Of a stretch of 64,000 bases of DNA, positions 43,101 through 54,624 are shown piece by piece. Source of the stretch: Symbiodinium kawagutii (lineage: Eukaryota > Sar > Dinophyceae > Suessiales > Symbiodiniaceae); assembly GCA_009767595.1 (NCBI GenBank), contig VSDK01009557.1, forward strand, positions 1,470-65,469, in the 5' to 3' direction. The position numbers and the translations under genes are program-made. A model generated the notes under the pieces. The model was not told the DNA's origin. It was given only the letters and a program-made list of their open reading frames with translations, and ran no database searches. Every line of letters begins with the position of its first letter. The first letter of the stretch is position 1.

Positions 43101-43309
43101 GTTTGCTTTGCGTTGCCCACGGTTTCTCTGCTGTCCAGGACATCATTACGCCCTTCGCTTTGGCTGCTCATTCTGAGGGCCTCTCCTTCCGGGGTGGCAA
43201 GTTAGATGACACCACTGTGGTGGTGGGATTGGTTGGATACTTAGATCAAGGGACTGCAACTGGGCAAGTTGAGCGCCCGCAACAATATCCAATTTTCAGT
43301 ATTTCCTGA
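31169..43309 (+). CDS. PTC7: PTC7-type PP2C protein phosphatase (nine recognised exons)
   Basis: PP2C-fold, metal-dependent Ser/Thr phosphatase; the PTC7 branch is mitochondrial in fungi and animals. Exons: 31169-31262, 33949-34005, 34650-34707, 35200-35278, 38375-38441, 38708-38752, 39589-39636, 40056-40103, 43139-43309 (stop TGA). Motifs in order: SFGVADGVGGWADSGL (metal Asp), GGST joined to ALLGQLNGTT, ILNLGDSG joined to AMLLRP, FR joined to SCDQTHYFNCPYQL, DFIRVRVRTGDLV joined to VVAATDGVFDNLFDHQ, ITPFALAAHSEG, FRGGKLDDTTVVVGLV (last metal Asp). Phases agree from 33949 on. At least one exon is missing between 31262 and 33949 (phase 1 to phase 0), and the N-terminus is unproven. Seven of eight donors are GC. 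Its introns carry the 34-bp minisatellite and many inverted-repeat elements. Confidence 0.85.
31374..31437. repeat. Perfect 21-bp inverted repeat (hairpin)
   Basis: Arms 31374-31394 and 31417-31437 are exact reverse complements (left arm ttagttcagattagttcag plus ct) around a 22-nt loop. Each arm itself repeats the word attagttcag. It is intronic. Confidence 0.8.
32312..32362. repeat. Inverted-repeat element, family 1, internally deleted copy
   Basis: TTTGGTTGGTGGTTTTAATA runs straight into TTTTTCATAGGGGTTGAAAC and ends GACCAACCAG. The central half of the element is missing. Confidence 0.65.
32587..32702. repeat. Inverted-repeat element, family 2
   Basis: Starts GGGTGTTTCTGAAATTTGGG and ends GGTTCCCAACTGCAAGAAAC. 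Confidence 0.6.
33860..33889. other. Assembly gap (30 N)
   Basis: Thirty undetermined bases in a phosphatase intron. The gap is flanked on both sides by ccctac, which may mean the contig ends actually overlap. Confidence 0.99.
34860..35165. repeat. GTTAACCATA-type tandem repeat
   Basis: Imperfect repeats of catagttaac and ataaccactata; six or more adjacent units near 35050-35110. Intronic. Confidence 0.7.
35353..35429. repeat. Inverted-repeat element, family 3
   Basis: Left end TGGCTATGGGTCACTAG, right end GGGTTTTGACCCACTGCCA; the interior has ggaaccaggggtacagg. Confidence 0.65.
35500..36270. other. Intronic stretch before the minisatellite
   Basis: A short AT run near 35510, then apparently unique sequence. 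Open frames at 35597-35872 and 35949-36140 are not recognised. Part of intron 35279-38374. Confidence 0.4.
36271..37640. repeat. 34-bp minisatellite in a 780-bp tandem duplication
   Basis: The block at 36271-36654 recurs identically at 37051-37434 (offset 780). Each copy ends in an array of a 34-bp unit (agaattccctcaaagagcac then gaaaaattgcacga). There are 11 exact units plus one variant at 36601-37000, and about seven increasingly degenerate units at 37381-37620. Inside each block a further near-duplication of about 79 bp (gggcggcttgcc at 36431 and 36510) is nested. The unit has no stop codon in any forward frame, so all three frames are open and a 435-codon frame spans the region. Because 34 is not a multiple of 3, each frame encodes the same 34-residue Lys/Arg/Glu-rich repeat. 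It lies in phosphatase intron 35279-38374, so a protein product is doubtful. Confidence 0.9.
37641..38374. other. Rest of the phosphatase intron
   Basis: About 730 bp of AT-rich sequence with no repeat family member or coding signal seen. Confidence 0.4.
39152..39192. repeat. Family 2 element, left half only
   Basis: TGGTGGTTTCTGAAAATAGG then ggacctctcaaatcatcc; no matching right end follows. Confidence 0.5.
39315..39445. repeat. CCAT/CTAT microsatellite
   Basis: (CCAT)n followed by (CTAT)n and related tetranucleotides. Confidence 0.8.
39909..39985. repeat. Degenerate family 2 element
   Basis: TATGTTCCAAAATAGTGGTG and cccccaaaaccaatgg resemble the left part; cattttttggtggggccc resembles the right part. 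Confidence 0.4.
40246..40348. repeat. Inverted-repeat element, family 2
   Basis: Starts AGTGGTTTCTCAAAATAGAG and ends TAGCCTATCTTGAGAAACCA. In the last phosphatase intron. Confidence 0.7.
40715..40771. repeat. Family 2 element, right half
   Basis: tggttaacagggatgacaac then GGGGGTACTCCTATTTTGAG AAACCACC; no clear left end. Confidence 0.5.
41313..41429. repeat. Inverted-repeat element, family 3
   Basis: Left end GATGGCTATGGGTCAATATT, right end GGGTTTTGACCCACAGCC. It shares gggaaaacaatggttaatga with the copy at 26525. Confidence 0.7.
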
Positions 43310-44966
43310 GATTTTGGTACAACACTTGAGCCTCATGTTGTGAATGATTCGAGTGCTTCTCTCATTCCGCTTCTGAGAGTGTGCTTGATTGGAATTTGTG
43401 ATACCCGTCGGCACCAATTTATTGAAACTTGCCTGCATTTTGCTGGCAATACTTCATTTTTAATGCCTGGTTTGCATCCATATGTGCTTGTGTGCATACA
43501 TCTACCCCACAGCACCAAGCACCGGGGTACAACCAGCTGCAGGTCTGTCATGATGGAGAAGGAGGAGCCGAGTCTACACAGCAGCTGCCTATTTAACTGC
43601 TGTACGGTGTAGCTCTACAGAGTGCATATGGCATATGGTGGTTTCTTATGATATAAAGAATACCCAAAAAATGGTTGGGTTATTATTTCTACAAATGGTT
43701 AATTATATATGTTCATATGGGGTGATTCAGGTGTACTCCTATTTTGAGAAACACTCATACGTATCCCTTCCAACAGGAAGACCACATGGGAAGACCAGAC
43801 TCCTGATGTACATCGCACCATGGGCCGGTATAGCAGTGGTGTCGCTGCCCTGGGTCCCCCAAGGCTCAGAACCGGTCAAGCGGTTCCCCATCCCTCTGGT
43901 CACCTCAATAGTGCTGCCCCTGATGCCATGAAATGCCAATGTTCAAGACTCGATTGGTTGATTTTTGGATGGTTTTAGCCAGTTGGGATGGTTGGTTGAC
44001 TGCTGTTGTTGGGATGGCTCTTAACCAACCAGTCAAGAATTGATCCACCTGCACAAAGGGACGAGAACAATGGCTTTCCACTTTGCACATCATGGAAGAG
44101 GTCAAGAACCAAATTGCAAGAAGCAAAAGTAGCGATGCAAGCTGAAGCATTCTGCGACAAAGACGTCATGCCCCTTAACGTGGGGACTGCCAAATTATGC
44201 CGCGTTGCCCGCTCAAGAGTGGTTAGTTCATTTTCTGGTGAGACTCCAGTGCTTTTGAGGTTGCATATATTTGTGGATGACCGTTTTGCAATGCCGCATG
44301 TTGGCCATATGTAAACTGTTGTAGCTTCGTTGACATTAGCAGGAGACACCGAGCTCTTGCACAACTTCTGACGGCGAGTTGTGAGCGACTCGTATCACCC
44401 ACAGAGCCGTCAACTCTCGCTTCATCGGCGCTTTATTTGCGCAGAAAACAGAACAGTGGAGGCAGCTCAGAGGGCACCATTAGTGAGACTGGTTGATAAA
44501 CCATTGTGAAACATATTCACCTTCATCAACGGTTTGTGAATGGTTAATTGAGACTTGGAAGAAGCCATGTCATGCATGGACTTGAGAACAACGCTTTTGC
44601 TTCCAGAAACTTGTCAAGCGTGAAATCCTTGAGGTTTTGAAGGCTGGCTTCTACAACATACATGCATAGTTGACCAAGGTGCACCAGCGCGTTCACCCAA
44701 CCAGGCCAGTACGATCAGCAGTGGATGAAACTCTGACAGTAGGGGACGATCGTCAATTCCTCAGAAGCGGTTTATAAGCAACCAATCCAGGAAATATAAG
44801 AGTGGTTGGATCTGAGCACTTGCTGGTATTCTTAGACCATGTAGAATTATCAGATTCGACATGTGGAGAGCTCAGATTAGGTATCCACGGTCTACCTCAT
44901 TCTCCACTCCGTGGATAGTTGTGGCTCAACACAAACAGCGACCGACTCCTTGAAGTGGCAACCGCC
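43310..44966. other. Spacer between the phosphatase and UGPase genes
   Basis: Contains a family 2 element (43636-43760). An open block at 44006-44314 (+) and overlapping minus frames are not recognised. No promoter motif is evident; dinoflagellate promoters lack a dependable TATA signal. Confidence 0.45.
43636..43760. repeat. Inverted-repeat element, family 2
   Basis: Starts ATGGTGGTTTCTTATGATAT and ends ACTCCTATTTTGAGAAACAC. Confidence 0.65.
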
Positions 44967-47900
44967 ATGAGCTTCGATGAACTGTGGCCGGACTATGAAG
45001 CCAAGATGAGGGCTGGTGGGAGAGAATCTGCTAGCGAGGCAGCAATCAATGCCTTCAAGTACAATTTTAAGGCGCGCAGGGATCGCTTTGCGGAAACTGC
45101 TTAAGAAAAGATTTAAGAAAAGATCTCACCGACTCAGCGTTTCCCGTCGAACCATCAAGTGGATTTTGGAGAGGTTCGACCATTGGTGGCGTAGTGTGTA
45201 ACCATCATGGGTGGTGTTTCTAAGCAAAACACATGTTTTTTGAAGGGAGACTCTGAGCATTGAAGGGATACTTTGAGCATTTCAACGGAAAATGATTCTT
45301 AACCACTATACTTATTCTAACATCTTCACAGTAGAAGGGATAATCGAAGCATAGTCTACTCATCGAAGCATCTTCTCCCAGGGGGCCACTTGGTGAGGTC
45401 TTGACTTCGGGTGCCAGCACCATGATTCCGGAGTCGCAACTGGAACCGGTGACGACCTTGCCCGATTTGGAGGCCCCCAGGGTGCCAGCAACCAGTGCCC
45501 GGTGAGCGGTGGGGCCTTTGAAGCGAGGTTAAGGTGCCGGTATGGGTATGGATATGTGAGATGTATAGGTATGATTTTGTTTCTATGGATGTTTATATTT
45601 AGAGTTAAGGTGCTGGTAGTATAGCTGGTATGATTAAGGTTTTTCTGTACGTGACAAAGGAAAGTTGCTGGAAATGGAAAGTAGTTTTTGTTTGCTTTCT
45701 GAGGTCATCTCGTTTTATTGTTTGTATTTGCGTCATTCTATCTATTTGAATCGTTCTATTATTTCATTTGTATTTATGAAGCACTGATGATACTATCAAA
45801 ATAGATCTATACTTTTATTTTTATGACATTCTATTTTTCTTTGATGAACAAATATTGAGACATCATAAATGTATACTAATACATATTGTCTATTTAGTGG
45901 AATCTTTTGATCTATACGTATTCTTCTCTCCCAGTCGATCATGAAAAGTCGAGTCTGGTGAACCATGGCATTATGTCCTGATGATATTGAGCTGCAGGTG
46001 GTTGTACTCAGCTAACATGGTGCTACATGGGGTTTCTTCAAATCGGGAACCCAAAAAATAGTTGGTTTCAATGGTTTATGGCTGTAAATGGTTAGTGAAC
46101 TGGATGATAACCAAAGGTGCCCCTATTCAGAGACACACTGTGAAACACCCATATGTACTGGAGATACAGTCACCATAATTGTGATATTGCCATATTGTCA
46201 AGTTGACTATATCAAATTGATCAGGGTATTGTTTTATCAAAATGATATTGATTTGTTACATACCGTTGGCCATGATTGTAGACATGATACTGGTAGTATC
46301 TAGTAGCAATTCATAGATGTACATAAAAATGCGTGTATCATACATACAAACACACTATTGCATCATGATGGATCCACTGATCTCAGATCAAGGCCCTGGA
46401 CATCACAGTGGATCCAGCGCTGTTGAAAGAGACGGTGGTGTTGAAATTGAACGGCGGCTTGGGCACTGGCATGGGTCTCGATAAGGCACGGGAACTACTG
46501 GGAGACCAAGGTAGTGACTGGCTCGGTGGATGACCCTGGCGATGATTGGGGACCAGTGCATCAGCTTGCTGGTGGAGTCGGGGGGCAGGGCATCGCTTCT
46601 ACCGATGAACCATTTGTTGATGATCATTCCCTGCGAGTCACTGCAGCATGGAGATACAAATGTGGACTTGGCTTGAAATGCTGAGCTCCCGACGTAAGAT
46701 TCAGCCATTAGAAAACATGTGTGACACCATCTAGACAGTCTATGTGTAGATGATCCTGCTTATACACAAGATATCACAAGATGCTTGATCAAAATGAAAC
46801 CAAATGCATGTCATGCGTGTTCGATGCGTAGATATCTACAATGTTTTCTGGGAGTGTACGTGATGTGTCATGTCAGGATACCAGAGGTGACATGTTGTTC
46901 CTTCGCAACGTGACCAGGCAAAGTCCTTATTGAACGTGACGGATGGAAACACCTTCCTCGACCTCATAGCCAAGCAAGTGCCCGTGGAGCAGTGAGCAGT
47001 GGGGCCAGCTGTTGGTTCCTCTGGAAGTATCATTCTCATCCATATGGGCATCCCCGTAGGACTATGCACTTGGCAAAGAGAGACTTCTTTACGATGACGA
47101 TATCCATTTTAAGAGCGCCACCAGGATGCCTCGTCATTGTCATGAGGTGATTCCTCTTAAGACCTATTAACCAACCATAGTACATTCGATGGTTACTGAT
47201 GGTTAACCTCCATTGAAGTGGACATTTCTTGTGAACTTGCATGGAATTGATCTTGCAGGATAGGGACTTTGGGTCACACCTGCGCGATGGCGTGACACGC
47301 TATGGGTTGAGGTGGATTGGATGAAGAAAAAATATAGCATGCCAGACCTGAAGTTCATGCTGATGAAGCTCGGCACGCAAGGGAGGTTCAATCGATTTCA
47401 GAAAGACATGCTGGGAGAGCTGGTGCATGGACTGGAGCTACACTGTGGTAGCTTGCCGAAAATCGCCCTATTTGTCAGTCTCTGAGTGGTTGGCTTTGCT
47501 GCGGACGACATGGCACCGTTGCTGGCACGCTACCAGGAATTCCTTCTCGACCTCAGCTGACACACTGAAGTCCTTAGCCAAGTACCCTGATCTCGGCACT
47601 GGTGATGACCTGGAGTTCGTACAAAACAAAGCGCCAAAGGCGAGGAGATGCGAGGAGTTTATTGATTGTGATTTGGAAGCAGCCAAGGCTTTAGTGTTGG
47701 ATAGGGGGAAGATCCATGTGAGACATCTTCGCAGCAACCCTGACCTTTCTCCGCGCGCGACAAGAAGCCTTTGCCTACGCTCAAATTCCTGCGCAGAGCG
47801 ATATTTTTTGAGTTTCTGAGTTGACAACTCCAACCCTAAACCGAAAAAACCTAAAACCCAAAACCTTAAAACCCTAAAATCCTGAACCCTAAAACCCTGA

Positions 47901-50900
47901 AGCACAATGACTGCGTACAGTCAGCGTTTTTGCAACTTCTCCAAGCCATATTAACCTTGCACAACATCCTCCATTGCAGTGCGTCATTATGAGTGCGGGG
48001 AAACGCCCGGGTTGCGGGCGACGTGTGTCAATCGGTTCAAACCGATGAAAATGCACGACATATTGGTTTTCAGCAAAGTTTTTTTGGAAGACATCGCGAG
48101 TCCTCTCATCCCATGAGATTATGTCTGCCTGGTGCTTGGGAGGGAGCGAGGCCAGGAGCGATTGGGGTATCCTGTTCCAGCCCTTGAAAGGCGGAGCCAG
48201 CCCAGGAGCTACCAGGAGTTCCATTTCACCAAATGGTTGATAAGTCTAACATGGACAGTTCACCCATCATTTACCATTATCGATGGTAACTGCAGGCATG
48301 GGGTATACCACGGATACATGAAGATCAAGCTGTGTTCCCATGGTTTCCCCCAGCCATGGAGAACCCACTTGGATCCACCAGGGAAGCACCACATGGGTCA
48401 GCCCATTTCCGCCAGATCACGGCTGAAAACCTGAAGCCAGCCGTCTGGCCAGCGGATTGTGGTCATGAATGGTGAGCCTCGGCTGGTGGACCTGTGATCG
48501 CTGGTGGTGGCTGTCAATGTTTGCTATACTTGGGGTGGGTTCTGTGTGGTTATTTCTGGGTATAACTCCATGGTTATTCGAGGTTAGGGTTGAGGGCTAT
48601 TCATGGGTAGAACATTCATTTGACGTTTCGCATTGACATTCATTTGATGTTTCGCAGTGATGGGTATTCATGGGTACAACATTAAATTAAATGGCTTGAT
48701 TTTAGGTTGTCAATACCAATTGATTTTAGGGGTACAACCATTGTTAACAACCATTGATGTGTATTCATGGGTATTGATGGTTGTTTATGGTCGTTGACCA
48801 ATTCGCCCGTCGTAGCATCCGTCGCGTTGCGCAGTGAAGTGATCCGTTGGCGTCAACAGCTGGATCCCTTGGAGCAATCTATTCACAAGTAACCACCAGA
48901 ATCATATTGCTCACCATGATCAAGCATTGAATTCACCATTTTGATTTACTCTACCATTATGAGCCATAATTTCACCATTGTTCCCCGTTAATAGTGTTAT
49001 ATTCACCATTATACACCATTCTTCAGCATATTATTCACCATTATTCACAATGTTATTCACCATTATTATTCACCATTATTCACCATCATCCACTATTATT
49101 TACCATTATTTTATTCACCATCATTCGCAACTATTCTTTACCATAATATTCACCATCAATAGTTACGATAGATATAGTTATTCACCCATATTATTGGCCA
49201 TTGTTCACCACTGTATAGCCATTCTTCACCATATTATTCACCGTCAATAGCGATGATTATTCACCATTATATAGCCATTATTCACCATGACTAGTCATGA
49301 GTTATGGTTATTCACCATATTATTTGCCAGTGTTAACCACTATATAGCCTTATTCACCATATGATTAACCGTTAGCATCACATGATGGTTATTATATAAC
49401 CGCTATTAGCCATTGTTAACCATTGATAAACACTATATAGCCATTATGCACCATTACTAGTTATGAGTTCCGGTGTAAGGTATTGTTATTCACCATATGA
49501 TTTGCCAGTGTCAACCACTACCGGCCGGACGCCTTGGGCGCCGCCCTGGCCCTGGCCCTCCGAGGCCCTCCCGGCCACGGCGATCTCTATCCTGCCATGC
49601 TGGGCAGTGGAGCGCTGGACCGATTGCTGTCCAAGGCGCCGGCGGTTGGGGGGAGCCATAGCGGGGACCCCCAGGGTTGGTTGAGCAGTGGCTAGTGGTG
49701 ATGATAAGCAAAACATAGTGGTGGTGGTTAACCAGCATTAATCATAGTGGTAGGGGGACCCCCATGGTTGAGCAGTGGTTAGTGGTGATGACAGCTCAAT
49801 GGTTAACCATTAACCCACTGCTATAAAAATGGCAAAATAGCTCAATAGTGAATTAATGGTTGATACTGCCAAAAAATCGTGGCAGTGGTTAACCAGTATC
49901 AAGCATGGTTTAGCTAGTGATAGGATTATTTTATAACCAAAAATGATGGTTGATAATGGGGATTATAAGTAGTTGATAGCTGGTGAATGGTTGATGATAG
50001 AGGAACAGCAGCAACAATGGTAGCGGATATACCAATCATATGGACATGTTTATCATTTGTATGGTTTTACAACGATTTATAATGGTTGATATAGTGGATG
50101 ATAAGCACCAATGAGACCCATTTTCTTGAGCCATAGAGCACCCCCAAAAATGGTTGGTTTATTACAAACTAACAATGGTGAATATTAGATGATTTGGAGC
50201 TACCCCTCTTTTGAAAAACATCAAAATCGAATGTCATGATCATTCTTTGTATACTTAATTCATCAATGTTATTCATGTATTTTTCAGTCGACCACGATAT
50301 TCCATAGTCAATAATCCAATGATTACGGCAATTGAGCAGATAGCATGGTAAATGGAATTGAATGGTATGAATCTCAGATGGTCCAGGGTCTTGTCAGAAT
50401 CTTTTGGTTGCTGCCAACTTGGGACCACTGATTGGTTCTGTTGAGGAGGGGCACTACTGATTGCAAATTTTGCCGGTGAAATGAGCCGTTAAGACTGTTG
50501 GCTGCACCCATAGATGCAATTGCCCACTATGTTGGGGTATCAGTGCAGAGAGGGGGTGACCATGGGCAATTCATTACTCCTGTATCAGCTTACATGCTTA
50601 ATACTGCCATCCCTTGCATGTTTCACCCAAATTATGACCAAAGTTCCTCAGCAATGATTCATCATTCACAATGTCAACTAGTATTCATCATTCATTCTTG
50701 ATTGGCCCTTCACAATGGTTCATCATGGCCAATGATGGTCGCATCACCCTTGTTTTATCACCCGCAATTCTGGGAGAGCCAGCGTTTTGCCAGGGGGTGA
50801 AGTACATGTTTGTGTCGAACTCGGACAACTTGGGCGCTACTTTGGATCTGAAGCTTTTGACCTACTTCGCGCAGTCAGGTGGGTGGCTGCAACCACTGCA

Positions 50901-53900
50901 ACCGTCACTAGGGATCAGATCTCAGTGAGTCTCAAGCGGGATGAGTTTACAGAAAACTTGAACGCGATTAATGATGTTTTGGGAGGCTCTCCACTGAGAT
51001 CGTAAAGCTGTTCATTGAGATCATGAAGCTGATCGCTGTTAGCTTTGAAAGCGGACATCGAACTTAGACTCGCCAGCATGGCTTTCAAAGGTGATAGTTG
51101 AATTATGTTATAGTATGTTATAGTGTTATTAAGTCATACTGAACAAGCCTATTCTTTTTACTGTTCCATCAACGTTCAATCAGAAATACAGGTCGGATGC
51201 ATCCATCTCACGAGTTTGATTTGTTTGTCCTGCTGATGACCAGCAGCCCAAACTTATCGGGACGTGGTGACCCTATCGCATGAAGTACTGTGCAACGATC
51301 TACGCTGTTTTGATCCGATATGAAATAAGTGTGATGCCCACCCAAGCTTGATTTTGAGGTGCACCTTTTTTGATGGAAGTGGCTGCGCGCACGGACGCAG
51401 ACAAGAAAGGAGGACGGTTTGCGTTCATGCATCATAGCTGCGCTTGTTTTGTTCATGCATCTACTTGCTCGCGTTCAAATCAGAAGTGGCAACTGCTGCG
51501 TACAGGTTTGGTCGCTTGGGGACATCCAACTGTTATCATTCAGTGTTCCTTTGGATTACGGTAAGACTGGTATCCATCAGCATGGACCTCAAAGTTGTCA
51601 CCCATCAACTAAGCAATCGTCAACCGTCACCAAACCTTTATTCACCATCCTTATAAAGCGTACTTGGCATTAACCAGCATTGACCAACCATCATGAACCA
51701 TGGATGACTATTAAGCATGACCAACCATCATGAACCATGACTATAGCTATCATGCTCAACCATTAAACATTCACCATCCATGGTTGTCCATCAAGATCTT
51801 CAGGCGCGGGGCGGTCCAGGACATTTGGCCATGCTCAAGGGAGCCGGCTTGACCCTCAGGGAGTCGGCCCAGTGCCCCAAGGAGGACGAAAAAGCCTTTC
51901 AGGAGCGCGAGTCCTGACGAGCACTCTCCAGATTGAATGGCTTGCTGGGATTTTGACAATCATGTATATCTGGGTGGATTACAGCTATGAACCTATAGTT
52001 TTTTCGCTTTTTTGGGATATATGATTGATTTACGATACAGCCACTTAAAGTATGACTTTTAGCAAGGGATTTAAACTCCACCAGATACCAGGATATGATG
52101 GATGATTGTTCAATGACATGTTGAATGGTTATCCATTAGTATGATGCTTTCGCAAAGAGAGTTTCAGACATGTTCAGTCCTTGTTTGGTAGAATCGAAGA
52201 GAGTTCAGTCCGTGTTTGCAGACTTTAGGGACTTCATTTTACAGTATGTATCAAAGTCTTGAATTTATTTACAGTACACATATTCTTGAATGCATCATCC
52301 ATAGCTGCCCAAAGCTGTGCAACTGTGTCAAGGGCATTGCAGAACTGCCTAGCCAGGACGTCTCTAAGCACGCCTACTTCAACACCAACAACCTCTGGGT
52401 GCATCTGGGGAAGCTGAAAGAGCTCTTCGACAAAGCAGGTGGAGCACTGCCCTTGCCGGCCACTTGTTGCCATTGGTGGTGGGTGATGCGCGGCTGTCCA
52501 TGAAATGCCTTGGGAAAGGCTGTATGGACAATATTCATGGCTGCCCATAGCTCATCAACTCAGCAAGAAAATGGATTTGACCATGCTTTCACGGAGTCCT
52601 GAAGCAGATGACTGAAATGTTGAGCATCAAAGGCTGCAGATTCATCCCATGAAATTTGCACCCGGTGTTATGGGGGTCATCATCAAACTGTCAAAACATG
52701 GGGAATTCTCACAAGTGGATCTTAAACTGCTCAGAATTACTCAGTTTAGTTGCATTTTTCATTGCCCTGAGCTGCCGATTTGGCTTGGCTGGTTCCTTAG
52801 GTCATGAAGAATGACAAGACCGTGGATCCTCGAGACAAGAAATCAACCAAGGTGATCCAGCTAGAAACTGCCATGGGTGCGGCCATTTCCTGCTTTGAAG
52901 GAGCTCGGGATAGCTGGGGATAGCCATGGCAGTGCCAATCATCCATAGCTCTGACATCACTTGGCATCATGTTGCAAGTCAACAGCCGCTCTGCCAAGTA
53001 AACCAAGCAATTTTAGCCATTTTGATGCATCACCAGTGCCCCCGCCGGGTGTCCGAAAACCATCGAAAACCCCTTTAGGATCCTTTCGGATCGAGTGCTC
53101 GACCGCGCATTTCCAACAAAGTTTGAATATTTGAGATGGGAAATCTGGACAAACGGCCTGCGAAAGGTTTCGCAAAAGACGTACTGTACATCTCCAACAC
53201 TGACACACACGCTCACATGCACACACACACACACTTCAAAGCGAAGAAACTCTTTCGAACAATCGCAAAGTGCAAATTGCATTGCATGAAACAGGGACCT
53301 CCCACAAAATACTTTTGCATCCATCTTGATTCCGGCTGTTTCACTCCAGCACTGTTCAGAACCCCAAAGTCACAGTCAGCTTAAGGCAGTTTCCGAAGGC
53401 TTGATCATTTTCAAAAGTTTTGCTTGCTGCTCGGACGATATGTGGTGGCTTCTCAATAGCTAGGGGTGCCCCCAGCTATCATCCAGCCATAGTCGTCTAC
53501 AACAATGAACCAGCCATTTCGGGGGGTTCCTTATTCTGAGAAATCACCATGTTAGCCCAGGGGAGGGCTGACCTCCAGCAGGAGCGCAGGCGATCAAGAT
53601 CCCAAGATCGCGCTTCGCGCCTGTGAAGAAATGCGACGATCTGCTGGCCCTGCGATCAGATGCCTACAAGTTGACCGAGGCGCCGCCATGGCCGGTCGTT
53701 GTTGGTGATCCATCAAGGGCGGACCACCGGTGTCAACGGTGGGGGACCTTTGTTCCGGTGGCATTGTGTTCTCTCGGTAAGCCATGTGGCTCTGTGCTTA
53801 ACCTTTCATTTTAGCATATTTTAGCAATTTCAGTTGGCAATGGAACTATATAATTATCCTATATGAAAGTTGTAAGCTACGATAGCTTTGACAAGCTCCA

Positions 53901-54424
53901 TTGCCAACTATAGGGCGGTTTTCTCAAAATAGGGGACCCCTGAATCACTTAGGTATGGACAGACCGTTGACAGCTATTTGACAGAAGCTTAAAAAGACAC
54001 AGAAGGTCATGACAAGATTCCGAAGAAATTTGAATTCTAAAGGTCTACAGTAGGACCCAAATTTCGTAGAGAACCTCTGACTGAGCTAATGATTTGTAAA
54101 GGCTCCTAGCACTTTGACCACAGGCAGTCTCCATTCTCGCAGGATTTCCGGATCGAGTTGATCCCAGAGCGTCAGGGTGTTCCGCCCATCGTGAAACTCG
54201 ACGACCTTTACAAGTTCGTGGATGGTTTGGAGAAGCTGATCCCCAACGGGGTGCCCAGTTTGAAGGATTGTACCTCGCTGAAGGTGGAAGGTCCCATGGA
54301 ATTCGCGCCAGGTGTTGTCATCAGGGGCAAAGTGGTCTTCAAGAATTCCTTTTGCCCCTTTACTTCGGAGAAGAAAGTCGTAGCTGCCCGCGTTTATCAA
54401 AACGAGGTCGTTGAACTTTCATGA
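44967..54424 (+). CDS. UGP: UTP-glucose-1-phosphate uridylyltransferase (15 exons, apparently complete)
   Basis: Makes UDP-glucose from UTP and glucose-1-phosphate in the cytosol. Exons: 44967-45073, 45418-45481, 46387-46485, 46918-46977, 47312-47364, 47537-47639, 48416-48473, 49565-49635, 50794-50878, 51359-51412, 51820-51902, 52357-52458, 52801-52908, 53590-53679, 54143-54424 (TGA). They total 1419 nt, or 472 residues, the usual family length, with every phase matching. Motifs: MIPESQLEPV, VVLKLNGGLGTGMG (nucleotide-binding loop), NTFLDLIAKQ, MLMNSFSTSADTLK, EWCPPGHGDLYPAMLGSG, YMFVSNSDNLGATLD, FLMEVAARTDADKKGG, YFNTNNLWVHL, VIQLETAMGAAISCFEGA, RSRFAPVKKCDDLLALRSD, NGVPSLKDCTSLKVEG. The ATG at 44967 is preferred because an in-frame stop lies at 44916 and the length fits; an extra upstream exon is not excluded. 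Donors are 6 GC, 5 GA, 3 GT. Confidence 0.95.
46026..46145. repeat. Inverted-repeat element, family 2
   Basis: Starts ATGGGGTTTCTTCAAATCGG and ends GTGCCCCTATTCAGAGACAC. In UGPase intron 2. Confidence 0.55.
47826..47902. repeat. Degenerate interstitial telomere-like repeat (CCCTAAA type)
   Basis: The words ccctaaa, cctaaaa and ccctgaa recur through about 75 bp. This is the complement of the TTTAGGG telomere unit known from plants and dinoflagellates. It lies inside UGPase intron 47640-48415. Confidence 0.65.
48895..49510. repeat. TTCACCATTA-type low-complexity region
   Basis: About 600 bp of imperfect ttcaccatta and accactatatagcc repeats in UGPase intron 48474-49564. The remaining intron is unremarkable. 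Confidence 0.75.
49690..50121. other. Part of UGPase intron 8
   Basis: Words such as gtggttaacca and gttgataatgg repeat loosely; nothing coding was seen. Confidence 0.4.
50122..50225. repeat. Inverted-repeat element, family 2
   Basis: Starts ATTTTCTTGAGCCATAGAGC with cccccaaaaatgg inside; ends CTACCCCTCTTTTGAAAAAC. Confidence 0.55.
53442..53552. repeat. Inverted-repeat element, family 2
   Basis: Starts TGGTGGCTTCTCAATAGCTA and ends CCTTATTCTGAGAAATCACC. In UGPase intron 52909-53589. Confidence 0.7.
53914..53945. repeat. Family 2 element, left end only
   Basis: GGTTTTCTCAAAATAGGGGA then cccctgaatc; no right end. In UGPase intron 53680-54142. Confidence 0.5.
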
Positions 54425-54492
54425 AATCTCAGGATGCCTTAGGCTCTCTGAAGGAGGGATATTAGTTATAGTTTTACATGGCGATATCACCA

Positions 54493-54624
54493 TAATGGCT
54501 ACCCAGGATTAATAAACCCCTGGTTGATTAATAGGGGGTATCCCCTAAAAGCTTTGGTTTCCCATTAAAATGGTAACCCCCCTAGTTAATCAACCAGGGG
54601 TTTATTAATCCTGGATTACCATTA
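54493..54624. repeat. Inverted-repeat element, family 4, copy 2
   Basis: TAATGGCTACCCAGGATTAA opens and TTAATCCTGGATTACCATTA closes a near-palindrome. It is closely similar to the copy at 24371-24504. It lies 70 bp after the UGPase stop. Confidence 0.8.
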
